Made by a program: the position numbers and the translations under genes. 64,000 bases of DNA from Glutamicibacter ardleyensis (GTDB taxonomy: Bacteria; Actinomycetota; Actinomycetes; Actinomycetales; Micrococcaceae), in NCBI RefSeq assembly GCF_014644555.1, contig NZ_BMKX01000006.1, forward strand, positions 174,274-238,273. The letters run 5' to 3'. Positions within the stretch are counted from its first letter, which is position 1. Each line of letters opens with the position of its first letter. Below, one piece after another: positions 19,326 through 28,476 of the stretch. Below the pieces are notes generated by a model. The model had not been told where the DNA came from. It did no database searches and saw only the letters and a program-made list of their open reading frames with translations.

Positions 19326-19973
19326 ATGCAGTTAGAAGGTTACCGGCGCCCCGTCATCGCCGGGCAAGATTACTTTGATGACCAAGCTGCACTCATCTCC
19401 TATGGTCAGCGGTGGCCCGGGGAGCCTGCGGAGGAAAGCTATTCGGTGACTATCCACCCGCAGCGTTTTGCACCATTGCATGTCGTGTCGCAGGCGCTAG
19501 TGGATTGGTTGCTTGCACGCTTTGAGGTGCGCTGTTTTCAAGACTCGGGCTTAGCCGCCGAGCTGGGTTATGCAATGCAGCCGGTGGTTGAGTCGGTACG
19601 GCTAATTCCGGTTGATCGTGCCTGTGCGCCATTGGGTTTAGTGTTCACTGATTTTCCCGGGGTGCTCTTATCGGTTGGTGCGCTATACCAGTGGCACTTT
19701 CCGATCTGCGGTTGTGATGCTTGCGACGATTCTGTCGACGAACTTTTGGACGATTTAGAGGAACAGATCACAACGGTCGTGAACGGGCATTTCACCGAAA
19801 TACTTGATGAATCCGGAGCCGGCCTGCTGACGCACCGTTTTGATTCGGACGGAATAGCAGGTCGCGAAATCTCCGATGGCGTGGAGGAGATTTCACCGGA
19901 GCGTTTGGTCAGGGCGCGAGCCATGCTTCCGGCCGATGGTGCGTGGGCGCCGTGGCCATTGCGCGGGGCCTAG
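19326..19973 (+). CDS. Hypothetical protein (DUF6226-like)
   Basis: 215 residues. ATG 19326 has GGAAGGAAC upstream and lies 35 bases after the aldo/keto reductase, so the two are probably cotranscribed. No signal peptide or membrane helix. Features are SVTIHPQRFAPLHVVSQALVDWL, LVFTDFPGVLLSVGALYQWHFPICGCDACDD with a CGCDAC cluster that could bind a metal, and an acidic DELLDDLEEQITTVV helix. It resembles actinobacterial proteins annotated DUF6226; this is from memory. Function unknown. The stop overlaps the convergent CapA gene by 4 bases. Confidence 0.75.
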   Translation: MQLEGYRRPVIAGQDYFDDQAALISYGQRWPGEPAEESYSVTIHPQRFAPLHVVSQALVDWLLARFEVRCFQDSGLAAELGYAMQPVVESVRLIPVDRACAPLGLVFTDFPGVLLSVGALYQWHFPICGCDACDDSVDELLDDLEEQITTVVNGHFTEILDESGAGLLTHRFDSDGIAGREISDGVEEISPERLVRARAMLPADGAWAPWPLRGA

Positions 19974-21118
19974 TCCAGTTCCCAAGGTTTCAGCCCATCG
20001 TCGAAGGCACCATAGGCGTTGACGGTTTTGCTGGTGCGTGCCAGCGAGGCTTTGGCATCGGCCGCAGGCAGGCAGGCATCGGCGGTGAATACCTGACACC
20101 ACCTGACCGGTGAGGAGCTCAACTGATGTGGAACCCAGACCAGCTCCCCCACCTTCCACTGATCTTTTCCGGTGCGGGTGAAGGTGGCCTTGATACTGAT
20201 TCCCTCACGGTTCAGGATCGTCGGTGTGGCGTGCTTGGCTACCGAGTTACCCAGACCGTAGACGATCCAGGTGCCTTCATGCTTTTCAATGGGCAGTACC
20301 GAGTGGGTGTGATGCATGTAGATGAAATCGAAGGCGCCGGATTCGGCCAGGGTTTGGCCGAGCTTGCGCTGTGCGTCGCTGGGACGGGTACTATATTCGG
20401 TGCCGTCGTGGATGGCCGCGACCACTATTTCCGCACCGGATTTCCGTGCGACCTTGGCGCGGGTGATCAGTTTTTTCGCGTCCACCCCGGTATCTACCCG
20501 CCAGTCGGTATCGGCGCGCATACCGTTGAGCGAATAGGTGCTGGCGATGATCCCGAGTTTGATACCCTCGGCCTGAAGCAGCGGTGGGGCTTGTGCTTCG
20601 GTCTGCGTGCGGTAGGACCCGGTGGCAAAGAGTTTGTATTTTTCTAGCGTGTCCAGCGTGCGCTTGACCCCGGCGGTGCCAATATCCACGGTGTGGTTGG
20701 TGGCGGTGGTGCAACCGTCGTAGCCGATGCTTGCCAGGTCCGCGACGATCTGGGCCGGCACGCTGAAGGTTGGGTATCCGGAGTAGGGTGGGACGCCGAT
20801 CGGTGTTTCCAAATTGCACAAGGCCACGTCGGCGTCCTGCACATAGGGTTTAAGCCCATTCAACAACGGCTGGAATTCGTAGCCCGTGGAAGTTTTCGCT
20901 TCGGCGAGCAGTTGTGGGTGCAACAGCACATCGCCGGTGGCCATTAAGGAGAGTTCCTTTGGCGTCGGCGTTTCGCTCGGTGTAGGGCTAGGACTTAGTG
21001 AGTCCTGCTGGGTCTGCACTGGGTTGGGCGTAACTTCCGCCGTAGCCTCCTGCGGGGCCGCAGAACATCCTGCGAGCAGTATTAATGCGAGGACCGCGGG
21101 CAGCGCACGTGACTTCAT
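19970..21118 (-). CDS. CapA family lipoprotein (metallophosphatase fold)
   Basis: 382 residues from ATG 21118. The N-terminus is a lipoprotein signal with lipobox LLAGC (Cys ~18) and a Pro/Thr/Ser-rich linker, so it is surface-anchored. The CapA domain is clear: SLMATGDVLLHP, DVALCNLETPIG, ATNHTVDIG, and the HDGTEYSTRPSDAQ and MHHTHSVLPIE blocks, with likely metal ligands D, N and H. CapA proteins were first linked to poly-gamma-glutamate; no capB/capC is nearby, so a general cell-surface role is more likely. An in-frame GTG three codons upstream is also possible. Confidence 0.9.
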   Translation of the reverse strand: MKSRALPAVLALILLAGCSAAPQEATAEVTPNPVQTQQDSLSPSPTPSETPTPKELSLMATGDVLLHPQLLAEAKTSTGYEFQPLLNGLKPYVQDADVALCNLETPIGVPPYSGYPTFSVPAQIVADLASIGYDGCTTATNHTVDIGTAGVKRTLDTLEKYKLFATGSYRTQTEAQAPPLLQAEGIKLGIIASTYSLNGMRADTDWRVDTGVDAKKLITRAKVARKSGAEIVVAAIHDGTEYSTRPSDAQRKLGQTLAESGAFDFIYMHHTHSVLPIEKHEGTWIVYGLGNSVAKHATPTILNREGISIKATFTRTGKDQWKVGELVWVPHQLSSSPVRWCQVFTADACLPAADAKASLARTSKTVNAYGAFDDGLKPWELD

Positions 21119-21190
21119 GGGTTCCACCCTATCGGCTGATACCTCGTGTTAATGCAAGCAAAATCACGTGTCCTGTGGTTATCTGGCACT

Positions 21191-23203
21191 ATGCCAAACC
21201 CGCTTCTGAAACCCAGCGAACTGCCCTACCAGTGGCCAGATTTCGCCCACATCACCGCCGATGATTACCTGCAGGCAGCCCGTACGGGCGCGCAGGAGCA
21301 TCTTGCGCAGATCGCCACCATCGTGGCCGATGCAACGCCGGCGACTTTTGCGAACACCTTTCTCGCGCTCGAACGCAGTGGTCAACTGTTGCGCCGCACG
21401 CTGATGGCCTATTTCAGCGTGCTGTCCGCACACGGCACCGATCAATTGCGTGAGATCCAGTCCGAGCTCAGCGGTATCCTGACCGCGCAGAGTGACGAGA
21501 TTCGGCTAAATCCGGAGCTTTATGCACGGCTGCGCGAGGTGGATCTGAGTAAGTTAGCAGGCGAAGACGCCCGGCTAGCTAGCGAGACACTAAAAACTTT
21601 TGAGCTTGCCGGCGCCCGCTTGGATGCAGGCGCTAAAAAGAAGCTGAAGGCGCTGAACGCACAGCTTTCCGAGCTGTCCACGCAGTTCTCCACCAAAGCC
21701 TTAGAAAATCAGAATGCACACGCGGTGCTTTTTACTGACGAAGCTCAGCTCGAAGGCCTAGACGAGGCACGCATTGCTTCGGCACGGGCGGCCGCTGAAA
21801 CCGCCGGGCACAACACCGGCTACCTGCTTCCGCTGGTCTCCCCTACCGGGCAACCGGTACTCGCCTCCTTGACGCGTTCCGCGTCGCGGCGCAAGGTTTT
21901 TGAAGCTTCGTTGAGTCGTGGGTCCAGCGAGAATTCCACACTACCGTTAGCCGCGCAGATGGCGGCACTGCGTGCGGATCGGGCGGCATTGCTTGGATTT
22001 GCGAACCACGCCGAAACTGTTTTAGCCGACGCGACAGCTCCTTCAACCGAAGCGGTAGCCACCCGGTTGAAGGAACTGACCGAAGCCGCGGTTCGTAACG
22101 CACATGCTGAGGCGGACACACTGCGCGAGTTGGCCGGCGGTGAGCTAAATGCTTGGGATTGGTCTTACTACTCCAACCAGGTGTTGCGCGAGCGTTTTGC
22201 TGTGGACTCCGCAGCACTGCGCCCCTACTTTGAGCTGGATTCGGTGCTGCACGACGGTGTTTTTGCCACCGCACAGACCCTTTATGGCCTCAGCTTCACC
22301 GAACGTTTTGACCTTCCGACGTACCACCCAGCGGTGCGTGTGTGGGAAGTTTTTGACGCGGATGGCTCGGCCATGGGTCTATACAGTGGCGATTTTTTGG
22401 CGCGCGAAACGAAAAAGGGCGGCGCTTGGATGACGTCCATGCGCGATTCAGCCGCTGATCTAGATGAACGTCCCATCGTGACAAATACGCTAAATATCGC
22501 GGCTCCGGGTGAGGGGCAACCGATCTTACTGACCTTAGATGAGACGAACACGTTGTTCCACGAGTTTGGCCATGCGTTGCACGGGCTACTGTCCAACGGA
22601 GAATATGCGACCCTCTCGGGAACGTCGGTACCACGAGACTTTGTCGAGTTCCCTTCGCAGGTCAACGAAATGTGGGTATTGCACCCGGATGTGGTTGGCG
22701 GTTATGCCAAACACTATGAAACCGGGCAGACGCTCCCCGAGGAAACCATCGAGAAGATCCGTGCGGCGGAGCTGTGGGGTCAGGGCTTTGCGACCACCGA
22801 ATATTTGGCGGCCAGTGTGCTGGATTGGGCCTGGCATACCATCGAGCCGGGAACCAGCATCGAGGACCCGGAATCATTTGAACGTGAGACCTTAACCAAC
22901 TTTGGCTTCACCCCCGGGCTGATCCCTCCACGGTACCGAACCGCGTACTTCCAGCATATTTTCGCCAATGGCTACTCTGCCGGCTACTACTCCTACATCT
23001 GGAGTGAGGTGCTAGATGCCGACACTGTGCAGTGGTTCGAGGAAAATGGCGGCTTAATGCGAGAAAATGGAATGCGGTTCCGTCAGGAACTGCTCTCGCG
23101 CGGAAATACGCGCGATCCACTAGAGTCTTACGAAATGTTCCGCGGACGCAGCGCACGGGTTGAACCGTTGCTGCGCCGTCGAGGATTGGTGAACGCAGAA
23201 TAA
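21191..23203 (+). CDS. M3 family metallopeptidase (oligopeptidase/dipeptidyl carboxypeptidase)
   Basis: 670 residues. A zinc metallopeptidase of the thimet/Dcp family that trims short peptides in the cytoplasm. The zinc site is HEFGHALHGLL (His, Glu, His), with the third ligand in the downstream FVEFPSQVNEMW block; the substrate-binding GYSAGYYSYIWSEV Tyr/Gly segment is also present. An upstream in-frame start (21146) is open, but ATG 21191 starts the MPNPLLKPSELPYQWPDF region and a TATCTG element sits about 7 bases upstream, suggesting a leaderless mRNA. It overlaps the GNAT gene by one base (TAATG). Confidence 0.94.
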   Translation: MPNPLLKPSELPYQWPDFAHITADDYLQAARTGAQEHLAQIATIVADATPATFANTFLALERSGQLLRRTLMAYFSVLSAHGTDQLREIQSELSGILTAQSDEIRLNPELYARLREVDLSKLAGEDARLASETLKTFELAGARLDAGAKKKLKALNAQLSELSTQFSTKALENQNAHAVLFTDEAQLEGLDEARIASARAAAETAGHNTGYLLPLVSPTGQPVLASLTRSASRRKVFEASLSRGSSENSTLPLAAQMAALRADRAALLGFANHAETVLADATAPSTEAVATRLKELTEAAVRNAHAEADTLRELAGGELNAWDWSYYSNQVLRERFAVDSAALRPYFELDSVLHDGVFATAQTLYGLSFTERFDLPTYHPAVRVWEVFDADGSAMGLYSGDFLARETKKGGAWMTSMRDSAADLDERPIVTNTLNIAAPGEGQPILLTLDETNTLFHEFGHALHGLLSNGEYATLSGTSVPRDFVEFPSQVNEMWVLHPDVVGGYAKHYETGQTLPEETIEKIRAAELWGQGFATTEYLAASVLDWAWHTIEPGTSIEDPESFERETLTNFGFTPGLIPPRYRTAYFQHIFANGYSAGYYSYIWSEVLDADTVQWFEENGGLMRENGMRFRQELLSRGNTRDPLESYEMFRGRSARVEPLLRRRGLVNAE

Positions 23204-23967
23204 TGACGACAATTGCCTCCGCGCAAGAAGCTCTTAGCCATTGGCAGCAGGCCCTCGCGGTAGCTACAGGTGGCAAGATCTTTACCACCCACGGATGCTC
23301 CTGGGCTTGGCAGCCGGTACGTAAGCGCCTGATCCTGCTCTTTCCGGAGCATGCAGATTCCGCGGGCCTACGCCCGGCGTTTGCCGAGGGTATGCGCTTG
23401 GGCGCGCGCCGTGTGGAAGCCTGGGTGAATTCGGGATCCGATGCCGCAGGACTCAAAGACGCAGGTTTTACCGACAATGCGCAGATCGCCTGGCATGCAG
23501 GACGACTTGCGATCCCGATGGAACGTTGGGAGGGAAAGATCCGTCTGGGCAACAATGTTCCAGAAGCCACCGGAGCGGATGCCGCCGAACTGAAGGTGAC
23601 AAATCTGTGGCGTGATCCTTCTTCGCAGCTTTCCAGCGGTCACCCGGCATTGCGCCGGGTAGAGCATGCACTGGCACGCACCGAGGAAGGCGACATCGTC
23701 GGTCGTGGTTTTGTGCAGCAGGGCCTGAATGGCCAGGCGATGGTGCACTCGCTGGCGGTGGGTAAAGGTCACCGCCGTCAGGGTGTCGGCACCGCGTTGC
23801 TGCACGGGCTGTCCCGGTCACTGATTAATCCACTGGATCCACCGGATGAGGATGCAACCCAGGAACTGCTCGCGGCGTCCCCGCCGAGCAGTGCGGACTT
23901 CTTCAGCGCCAATGGGCTGCGGTTGCTCGGACGCGGGCGGCATATGATTCTGCGTTCCTGGAGCTAG
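23203..23967 (+). CDS. GNAT family N-acetyltransferase
   Basis: 254 residues. The acetyl-CoA-binding motif A is clear near residue 188: VHSLAVGKGHRRQGVGTALL (R/Q-x-x-G-x-G/A). The N-terminal ~120 residues are a degenerate half, and the C-terminal FFSANGLRLLGRGRHMI is typical of motif B. It is translationally coupled to the M3 peptidase upstream, so the two probably act in the same process, but the acetyl acceptor is not recognisable. Confidence 0.88.
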   Translation: MTTIASAQEALSHWQQALAVATGGKIFTTHGCSWAWQPVRKRLILLFPEHADSAGLRPAFAEGMRLGARRVEAWVNSGSDAAGLKDAGFTDNAQIAWHAGRLAIPMERWEGKIRLGNNVPEATGADAAELKVTNLWRDPSSQLSSGHPALRRVEHALARTEEGDIVGRGFVQQGLNGQAMVHSLAVGKGHRRQGVGTALLHGLSRSLINPLDPPDEDATQELLAASPPSSADFFSANGLRLLGRGRHMILRSWS

Positions 23968-23981
23968 GCTTCACCCAACGA

Positions 23982-24023
23982 TGGTGGCGGGACCCCGATG
24001 CATGTCGGCGGCTCCCGCCACCA
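23982..24023. terminator. Hairpin between convergent genes
   Basis: TGGTGGCGGGA (23982-23992) pairs with TCCCGCCACCA (24013-24023), with an inner CCGA/TCGG pairing. There is no strong U-tract on either side. Its place between convergent stops fits a shared terminator. Confidence 0.55.
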
Positions 24024-24043
24024 ATGTTTAACCACTATTAACG

Positions 24044-24604
24044 CTAGTGCGCGGTCAAAACCTGGTAGACCAGACGGGCAAAGGGCCCCGCTTGGCGTGC
24101 TTCGATAAGTTCCAGTCTCTCGCTGCCTAGGGTGCGCGGCAATAGTGGCGCTCCGCTGGCCAAGGCGGCCGGGGCGATGGTCAACGCGAGCCTGTCTAGT
24201 GCATTGATGTCGAGGAATTGGCCAAGCAGCTCCCCACCTCCGAGCACCCAGATATTCTTGTCTCCGGCGACTTCACGGATCGTTGGCAGATGATCGCGCA
24301 GCGCACCGGAAACGAAGCGTACGTCGGCGCCTTCCGGTACCGGCAGGTTGCGATGGGTGAAGACAAAGGTGGTGATGTTCGGGTAGAACTGTTGCCACTT
24401 TTCCGGTTCGTCGATGAGGTTTTCATGCTCCAGCATCCACTGGTAGGTGTTTGCTCCTTCAACGTGTACCCCGATGTTCTTCGGCAGCAGTTCCGGGTCC
24501 GGTTTTTCGGCGCCTGGTACGTCAAAAAGCCATTGCAGGCTATGGTTCTCATCGGCCAGAAAGCCATTTAGCGTCACTGCCGCGTCGAAGATGATTTCAC
24601 TCAT
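24044..24604 (-). CDS. Dihydrofolate reductase-like protein (RibD C-terminal domain)
   Basis: 186 residues. The fold signature of the RibD_C/DHFR superfamily is visible: FDAAVTLNGFLADENHSLQWL at the N-terminus, GANTYQWMLEH, and the NADPH-binding DKNIWVLGGGELLGQFLD. Proteins of this kind are stand-alone reductases of unknown substrate, not classical folate enzymes. It stands alone between two short non-coding stretches. Confidence 0.87.
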   Translation of the reverse strand: MSEIIFDAAVTLNGFLADENHSLQWLFDVPGAEKPDPELLPKNIGVHVEGANTYQWMLEHENLIDEPEKWQQFYPNITTFVFTHRNLPVPEGADVRFVSGALRDHLPTIREVAGDKNIWVLGGGELLGQFLDINALDRLALTIAPAALASGAPLLPRTLGSERLELIEARQAGPFARLVYQVLTAH

Positions 24605-24906
24605 GGCTCAAGTTTGCCATCGAGGCGGCGACAAGTTCCACCGGTTGATGCGCGTAGTCTCAAATTTGCTGGGCTTCCGATTGCCCGTGATTTATGAGCC
24701 TCAAAGCCGCGGAGCGATCGTCAAGTATTACTTGGATGCTGGCTCTCCGGCCAGATGTTCGAGAATCATGCGCGCAGGACCTCGCCATGGCAGCGCGCGC
24801 ATCATCTTCCACAAACCAACCGCAGGCGGCGATGGTGCATCTGAGCGCGCGGAATGCTTCCTCCCAGAATTCTCATTAGTCGCTTTCTCGTAGCCAAATT
24901 CCCCTT
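24605..24906. other. 302-base gap, no gene supported
   Basis: Both strands carry weak open frames (for example 24728-24910 minus, 60 codons, ending PWRGPARMILEHLAGEPASK). None has a clear start, ribosome binding site or recognisable domain. It may hold a decayed gene or upstream regulatory DNA of the gene at 24044-24604. Confidence 0.4.
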
Positions 24907-25788
24907 TCACAACCCCAAATTTACCGGTTCAATATGTGGTGGCCGGCCTTGTTCAAAGACACTAATGGTTCCGGGCGGGATCTCGACCCATGTATGCCTG
25001 CTCCAGTGCAGGGAAAGCGGCTCGGAGACGACTAACTGGGCATCGGTTGGCAGGGAGAGTTTTTCACCCTCAATACCGTGCAAGATGGTTGATCCCGCCG
25101 CGTGATACAAACTCGGCGCCAGCTCGTTTGATCTTTGAGGGCTGACCCATCGCAGCACCACCAGATGCTTGCCGTCCGAGGCGCACACGGTCGCTCGAAA
25201 GGAAGCCTGAATCTGCTGCTCGTGCCGGGCACGTTCGACCCGGGCGACCATGCGGGAAAGCGCCGTCACCGGATCGTGTTCAAGCCCGTAGGTCAAGGCC
25301 AGATAGAAGCAGAGCTCGGTATCCGAGTTGCCGAGAATACCCGGGTAGAGCTGTGGGTCCACATCGAAGGTCAGCTCGCGTTTGATTTCACGAAAGTTGG
25401 GTATCGACCCGTTGTGCTGAAACATCCAGCCGTGATCCACAAAAGGATGACAGTTCTGTTCCGCGATCGTGCCGCCCGGCGCGGCACGCACATGGGCAAG
25501 GAAGCAGCCTGATTCAAGTTGTTGCGCCAGGTGCTTGAGGTTTTGGCTATCCCAGGCTGTTCCAAGTTGCCGGTATTGCCCCAAGGTGCCGGCTCGTCCT
25601 GCCCACGCCATGCCAAAGCCATCTCCATTGGTTGGAAATGCGTGGTGCGCGAATTGCGCGGCAAGCGGGTCATTTGGCAGAAACAGTTCTCTGGCGTGCA
25701 GGCTTTGATCGATCAGCGAATGATTTGGTCGCACCAGAATATCTGCGATCTCTACCGGTGAGCCTAGATAGGCAAGCCAACGACACAT
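24907..25788 (-). CDS. Class II glutamine amidotransferase (EgtC/YafJ type)
   Basis: 293 residues. After removal of Met the N-terminal Cys2 (MCRWLAYLG) becomes the Ntn-hydrolase nucleophile. FAHHAFPTNGDGFGMAWAG, FLAHVRAAPGG (substrate Arg), HPFVDHGWMFQHNGSIPNF (oxyanion Asn-Gly) and LGNSDTELCFY (Asp) are in the expected order. EgtC in the same family cleaves the glutamyl group in ergothioneine synthesis, but no other egt genes are nearby, so I name only the family. Confidence 0.9.
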   Translation of the reverse strand: MCRWLAYLGSPVEIADILVRPNHSLIDQSLHARELFLPNDPLAAQFAHHAFPTNGDGFGMAWAGRAGTLGQYRQLGTAWDSQNLKHLAQQLESGCFLAHVRAAPGGTIAEQNCHPFVDHGWMFQHNGSIPNFREIKRELTFDVDPQLYPGILGNSDTELCFYLALTYGLEHDPVTALSRMVARVERARHEQQIQASFRATVCASDGKHLVVLRWVSPQRSNELAPSLYHAAGSTILHGIEGEKLSLPTDAQLVVSEPLSLHWSRHTWVEIPPGTISVFEQGRPPHIEPVNLGL

Positions 25789-25912
25789 GGTTCCTCATTC
25801 CCCACGGCAAAGGCACCGGTAATCCCCCACGGTAGACCTGCTGCGTATGAGCAAACAACTAGCTTGCCTCTGGGGAAGGACGCGAAGGCAAAAGGCTCAC
25901 GCCGTAACCCAT

Positions 25913-25952
25913 AAAAATGTCCCCAGTGCCAGACTTCGGCACCGGGGACATT
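25913..25952 (-). terminator. Rho-independent terminator of pdxS
   Basis: A 15-base stem (25916-25930 with 25938-25952, one mismatch) with a 7-base loop. On the minus strand it runs into TTTTTAT. It begins 11 bases after the pdxS stop. Confidence 0.9.
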
Positions 25953-25962
25953 GCAAAAATAT

Positions 25963-26871
25963 TTACCAGCCGCGCTCGGAGAGGCGGTGCGGTTCTGGCA
26001 ACTCGTTGACGTTGATGCCAACCATTGCTTCACCCAAACCGCGGGAGATCTTAGCCAATTCATCCGGGTTGTCGAAGAAGGTGGTGGCCTTCACGATGGC
26101 TTCGGCACGCTGAACCGGGTTGCCGGACTTGAAGATGCCCGAGCCGACGAATACGCCGTCGGCGCCCAGCTGCATCATCATCGCGGCATCTGCCGGGGTG
26201 GCAATGCCACCGGCGGTGAACAGCACGACCGGAAGCTTACCGGTCGCAGCGATCTCCTTGACCAGCTCGTATGGAGCCTGAAGTTCCTTGGCAGCCACGT
26301 ACAGCTCGTCCTTTGGAAGCGCAGCCAACTTGGCGATTTCGGCACGGATCTTACGCATGTGTCCGGTCGCGTTGGAAACGTCACCGGTTCCTGCTTCACC
26401 CTTGGAACGGATCATCGCTGCACCTTCGTTGATGCGGCGTAGCGCCTCACCTAGGTTGGTGGCACCGCAAACGAATGGCACGGTGAATGGCCACTTATCG
26501 ATGTGGTTCTCGTAGTCTGCTGGGGAAAGTACCTCGGACTCGTCGATGTAGTCCACACCAAGTGACTGCAGGATCTGCGCCTCGACGAAGTGACCGATGC
26601 GAGCCTTGGCCATCACTGGGATGGAGACTTCGGCGATGATGCTATCAATCATGTCCGGATCGCTCATGCGCGAGACGCCGCCCTGGGCACGAATATCGGC
26701 TGGTACGCGCTCGAGAGCCATGACGGCTACGGCGCCGGCATCTTCAGCGATGCGGGCTTGTTCCGGAGTGACAACGTCCATGATGACGCCGCCCTTGAGC
26801 ATTTCGGCCATACCGCGCTTAACGCGCTCGGAGCCGACGACGTTGTCCTGACGCTGATCTGCAGAAGACAT
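25963..26871 (-). CDS. pdxS: Pyridoxal 5'-phosphate synthase, synthase subunit PdxS
   Basis: 302 residues from ATG 26871; GAAAGGA lies about 11 bases upstream, and an in-frame TTG further up would overlap it. PdxS condenses ribose 5-phosphate, glyceraldehyde 3-phosphate and ammonia into PLP. Signature blocks: [101 protein letters not shown]. It stands as a single gene with its own terminator, separate from pdxT. Confidence 0.97.
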   Translation of the reverse strand: MSSADQRQDNVVGSERVKRGMAEMLKGGVIMDVVTPEQARIAEDAGAVAVMALERVPADIRAQGGVSRMSDPDMIDSIIAEVSIPVMAKARIGHFVEAQILQSLGVDYIDESEVLSPADYENHIDKWPFTVPFVCGATNLGEALRRINEGAAMIRSKGEAGTGDVSNATGHMRKIRAEIAKLAALPKDELYVAAKELQAPYELVKEIAATGKLPVVLFTAGGIATPADAAMMMQLGADGVFVGSGIFKSGNPVQRAEAIVKATTFFDNPDELAKISRGLGEAMVGINVNELPEPHRLSERGW

Positions 26872-27037
26872 GTTGGGTATTATTCCTTTCAAACACTGGC
26901 AAGCACAGTGGTGCTCTGCCAGTAATCGTAGGAGCGCTTTACTTTATTACCTCCGGTGTTGCGTCACAATCGACCGATAGTGGATTTATCCCTCAGTCAA
27001 GGGTTAGTGCGTAACATAGTCAATCTCAATGAATTCA

Positions 27038-27634
27038 CTAGTCATCCGACTTTTTAGCTGGGAACTTAAGGTTCTGCGTTAAAGCGTCCGCCACTTGATA
27101 TTTTGCCGGCTGGCCGTAACCTTCGGGGTTATCAGCCTCGATGCGCTTCACCTCAGCGGACATGAACTGCACCAATGGCACGTCATTACTGATGTCTTCG
27201 GCCACCGAACGCAGCTGCTCGGCATATGCCAACAGCCGTGGGGTGAAGCGCTTGGTATAGGAAGGATCCGGATCGTTGGCACGACCATGGGTAAACTCGA
27301 AGATTTCCGCCACCAGCTCGATGGCGGGCTTGACCGACTCCATCACCTGTAGCAGCGCCCTGTCCTCGGCCTGCGGCCTTCCCACCAGGCCCAATTGATA
27401 GTGGGATTCTGTGGCTTCGGCCGCGGCAAGACGTTCCAGCGGGCTAAGGCTACCCAGCCAACCGCGCAGGAACACATCACAGTTCTCATCGTGCTCGTAG
27501 CTCAGCTCTTCGAGCATCTGATTGATCATGCCAATCGAATATCGTGCCGCACCCTCAATAGCGAAACGGATTTCGTGCTCGGTTCCGCTGATAATCCAGT
27601 CGCGGATTTCGTCCAGGGTTCCGATCGGATTCAC
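27038..27634 (-). CDS. Hypothetical protein, unknown function
   Basis: 198 residues. GTG 27634 overlaps the stop of the lipoprotein gene (GTGA), implying coupled translation; a start 20 codons upstream is open but would run through the lipoprotein coding end. The protein is soluble, acidic and mostly helical, with no signal peptide, membrane segment or motif I recognise. Its placement right after an LppP/LprE-like lipoprotein is the only functional hint. Confidence 0.7.
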   Translation of the reverse strand: MNPIGTLDEIRDWIISGTEHEIRFAIEGAARYSIGMINQMLEELSYEHDENCDVFLRGWLGSLSPLERLAAAEATESHYQLGLVGRPQAEDRALLQVMESVKPAIELVAEIFEFTHGRANDPDPSYTKRFTPRLLAYAEQLRSVAEDISNDVPLVQFMSAEVKRIEADNPEGYGQPAKYQVADALTQNLKFPAKKSDD

Positions 27635-28302
27635 TGTGCGTAGCCCGGTGGGAATGCGCCATGATGCTTGACGGACTGAGTATTCAAGTCCCAAGAGTAA
27701 GTGGAGACCGCTCGGCCTGAGGCTCCCGCGTTGGAATCCCCATCTTTGGCATAGGTATAAGTCACCTTCAGTTGCGCATCGTCAACGCGTACAACCTGTG
27801 GGAAGAAACCGAACGTGGTCCGTGTGGCGACACCGAGGTACTTCCCCTTGTGGAAGAGGGCAATGATGTAGGGCGATGAGCCGGTGGCGCCCTCAATGGG
27901 AAAGGTAACCCACGATAATGCGGCACATTCATCATAAGTAGACGGATCTGCGTATTCAGCGTCCCATTTCCAATCCATGATCTCTCCGGTGGAAATCTTT
28001 GGTGCCGGCAGCTTGGTCGCAAGTTGAGTCAATGCACCAGACGTTAACTTTGGTCCACAGGATGGCTGGGCAGGTTTGCTAGATTTTGTCACGGTGGGAG
28101 TTGGCTTGGTGGGTGCCACGCTTTTTGTTTCCTCAGGAGTTGGCGTGGCGCTGGGGCTGACCGCCACCGAGGAGCTTGCCGCTACCTCAGAGTGAGTGGG
28201 TTGCGCTTGCGAAGTCCCGGGTGCTGAGCACGCACCAAGCAGTAACGTCAAAGCAGCAGACAAGGAAAGGGCCTTGAAGCCATAACCAACGCTTCCTGTC
28301 AC
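27631..28302 (-). CDS. LppP/LprE family lipoprotein
   Basis: 223 residues. The signal peptide ends in the lipobox LLLGAC (Cys25), then a Ser/Thr/Pro-rich linker of ~50 residues leads to the globular domain starting at SCGPKLTSGALTQLATKL. ALSWVTFPIEGATGSSPYIIALFHKGKYLGVAT and VTYTYAKDGDSNAGASGRAVSTYSW match the pattern of LppP/LprE lipoproteins of mycobacteria and relatives, recalled from the family. It should be anchored to the outer face of the membrane. Role unknown. Confidence 0.8.
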   Translation of the reverse strand: MTGSVGYGFKALSLSAALTLLLGACSAPGTSQAQPTHSEVAASSSVAVSPSATPTPEETKSVAPTKPTPTVTKSSKPAQPSCGPKLTSGALTQLATKLPAPKISTGEIMDWKWDAEYADPSTYDECAALSWVTFPIEGATGSSPYIIALFHKGKYLGVATRTTFGFFPQVVRVDDAQLKVTYTYAKDGDSNAGASGRAVSTYSWDLNTQSVKHHGAFPPGYAQ

Positions 28303-28419
28303 GGTTCCTCCGTAGAATCGTGTAAGTATTAGATATTTAGCCTTAGTCTAGCCATGTCACATAAGAATTTGAGCCAGAAAATCACTATATGAGATTTAGA
28401 GATAGTTCGGGTTAAAGCA

Positions 28420-28460
28420 GTCAGGGTGGTAGAACAACTAAATGTTCCTACCACCCTGAC
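28420..28460 (-). terminator. Hairpin after the HIT gene, probable terminator
   Basis: GTCAGGGTGGTAG (28420-28432) pairs with CTACCACCCTGAC (28448-28460), extended by AACA/TGTT with one bulge. On the minus strand it is followed only by a short CTTTAAC tract. It lies 17 bases past the HIT stop. Confidence 0.7.
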
Positions 28461-28476
28461 ATAAGCATTGATGAAT

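Noticed and set aside
24447..24893. 148-codon plus-strand frame across the reductase gene start and the gap
   Set aside because: Most of it is antisense to the reductase gene, and the part beyond shows no domain.
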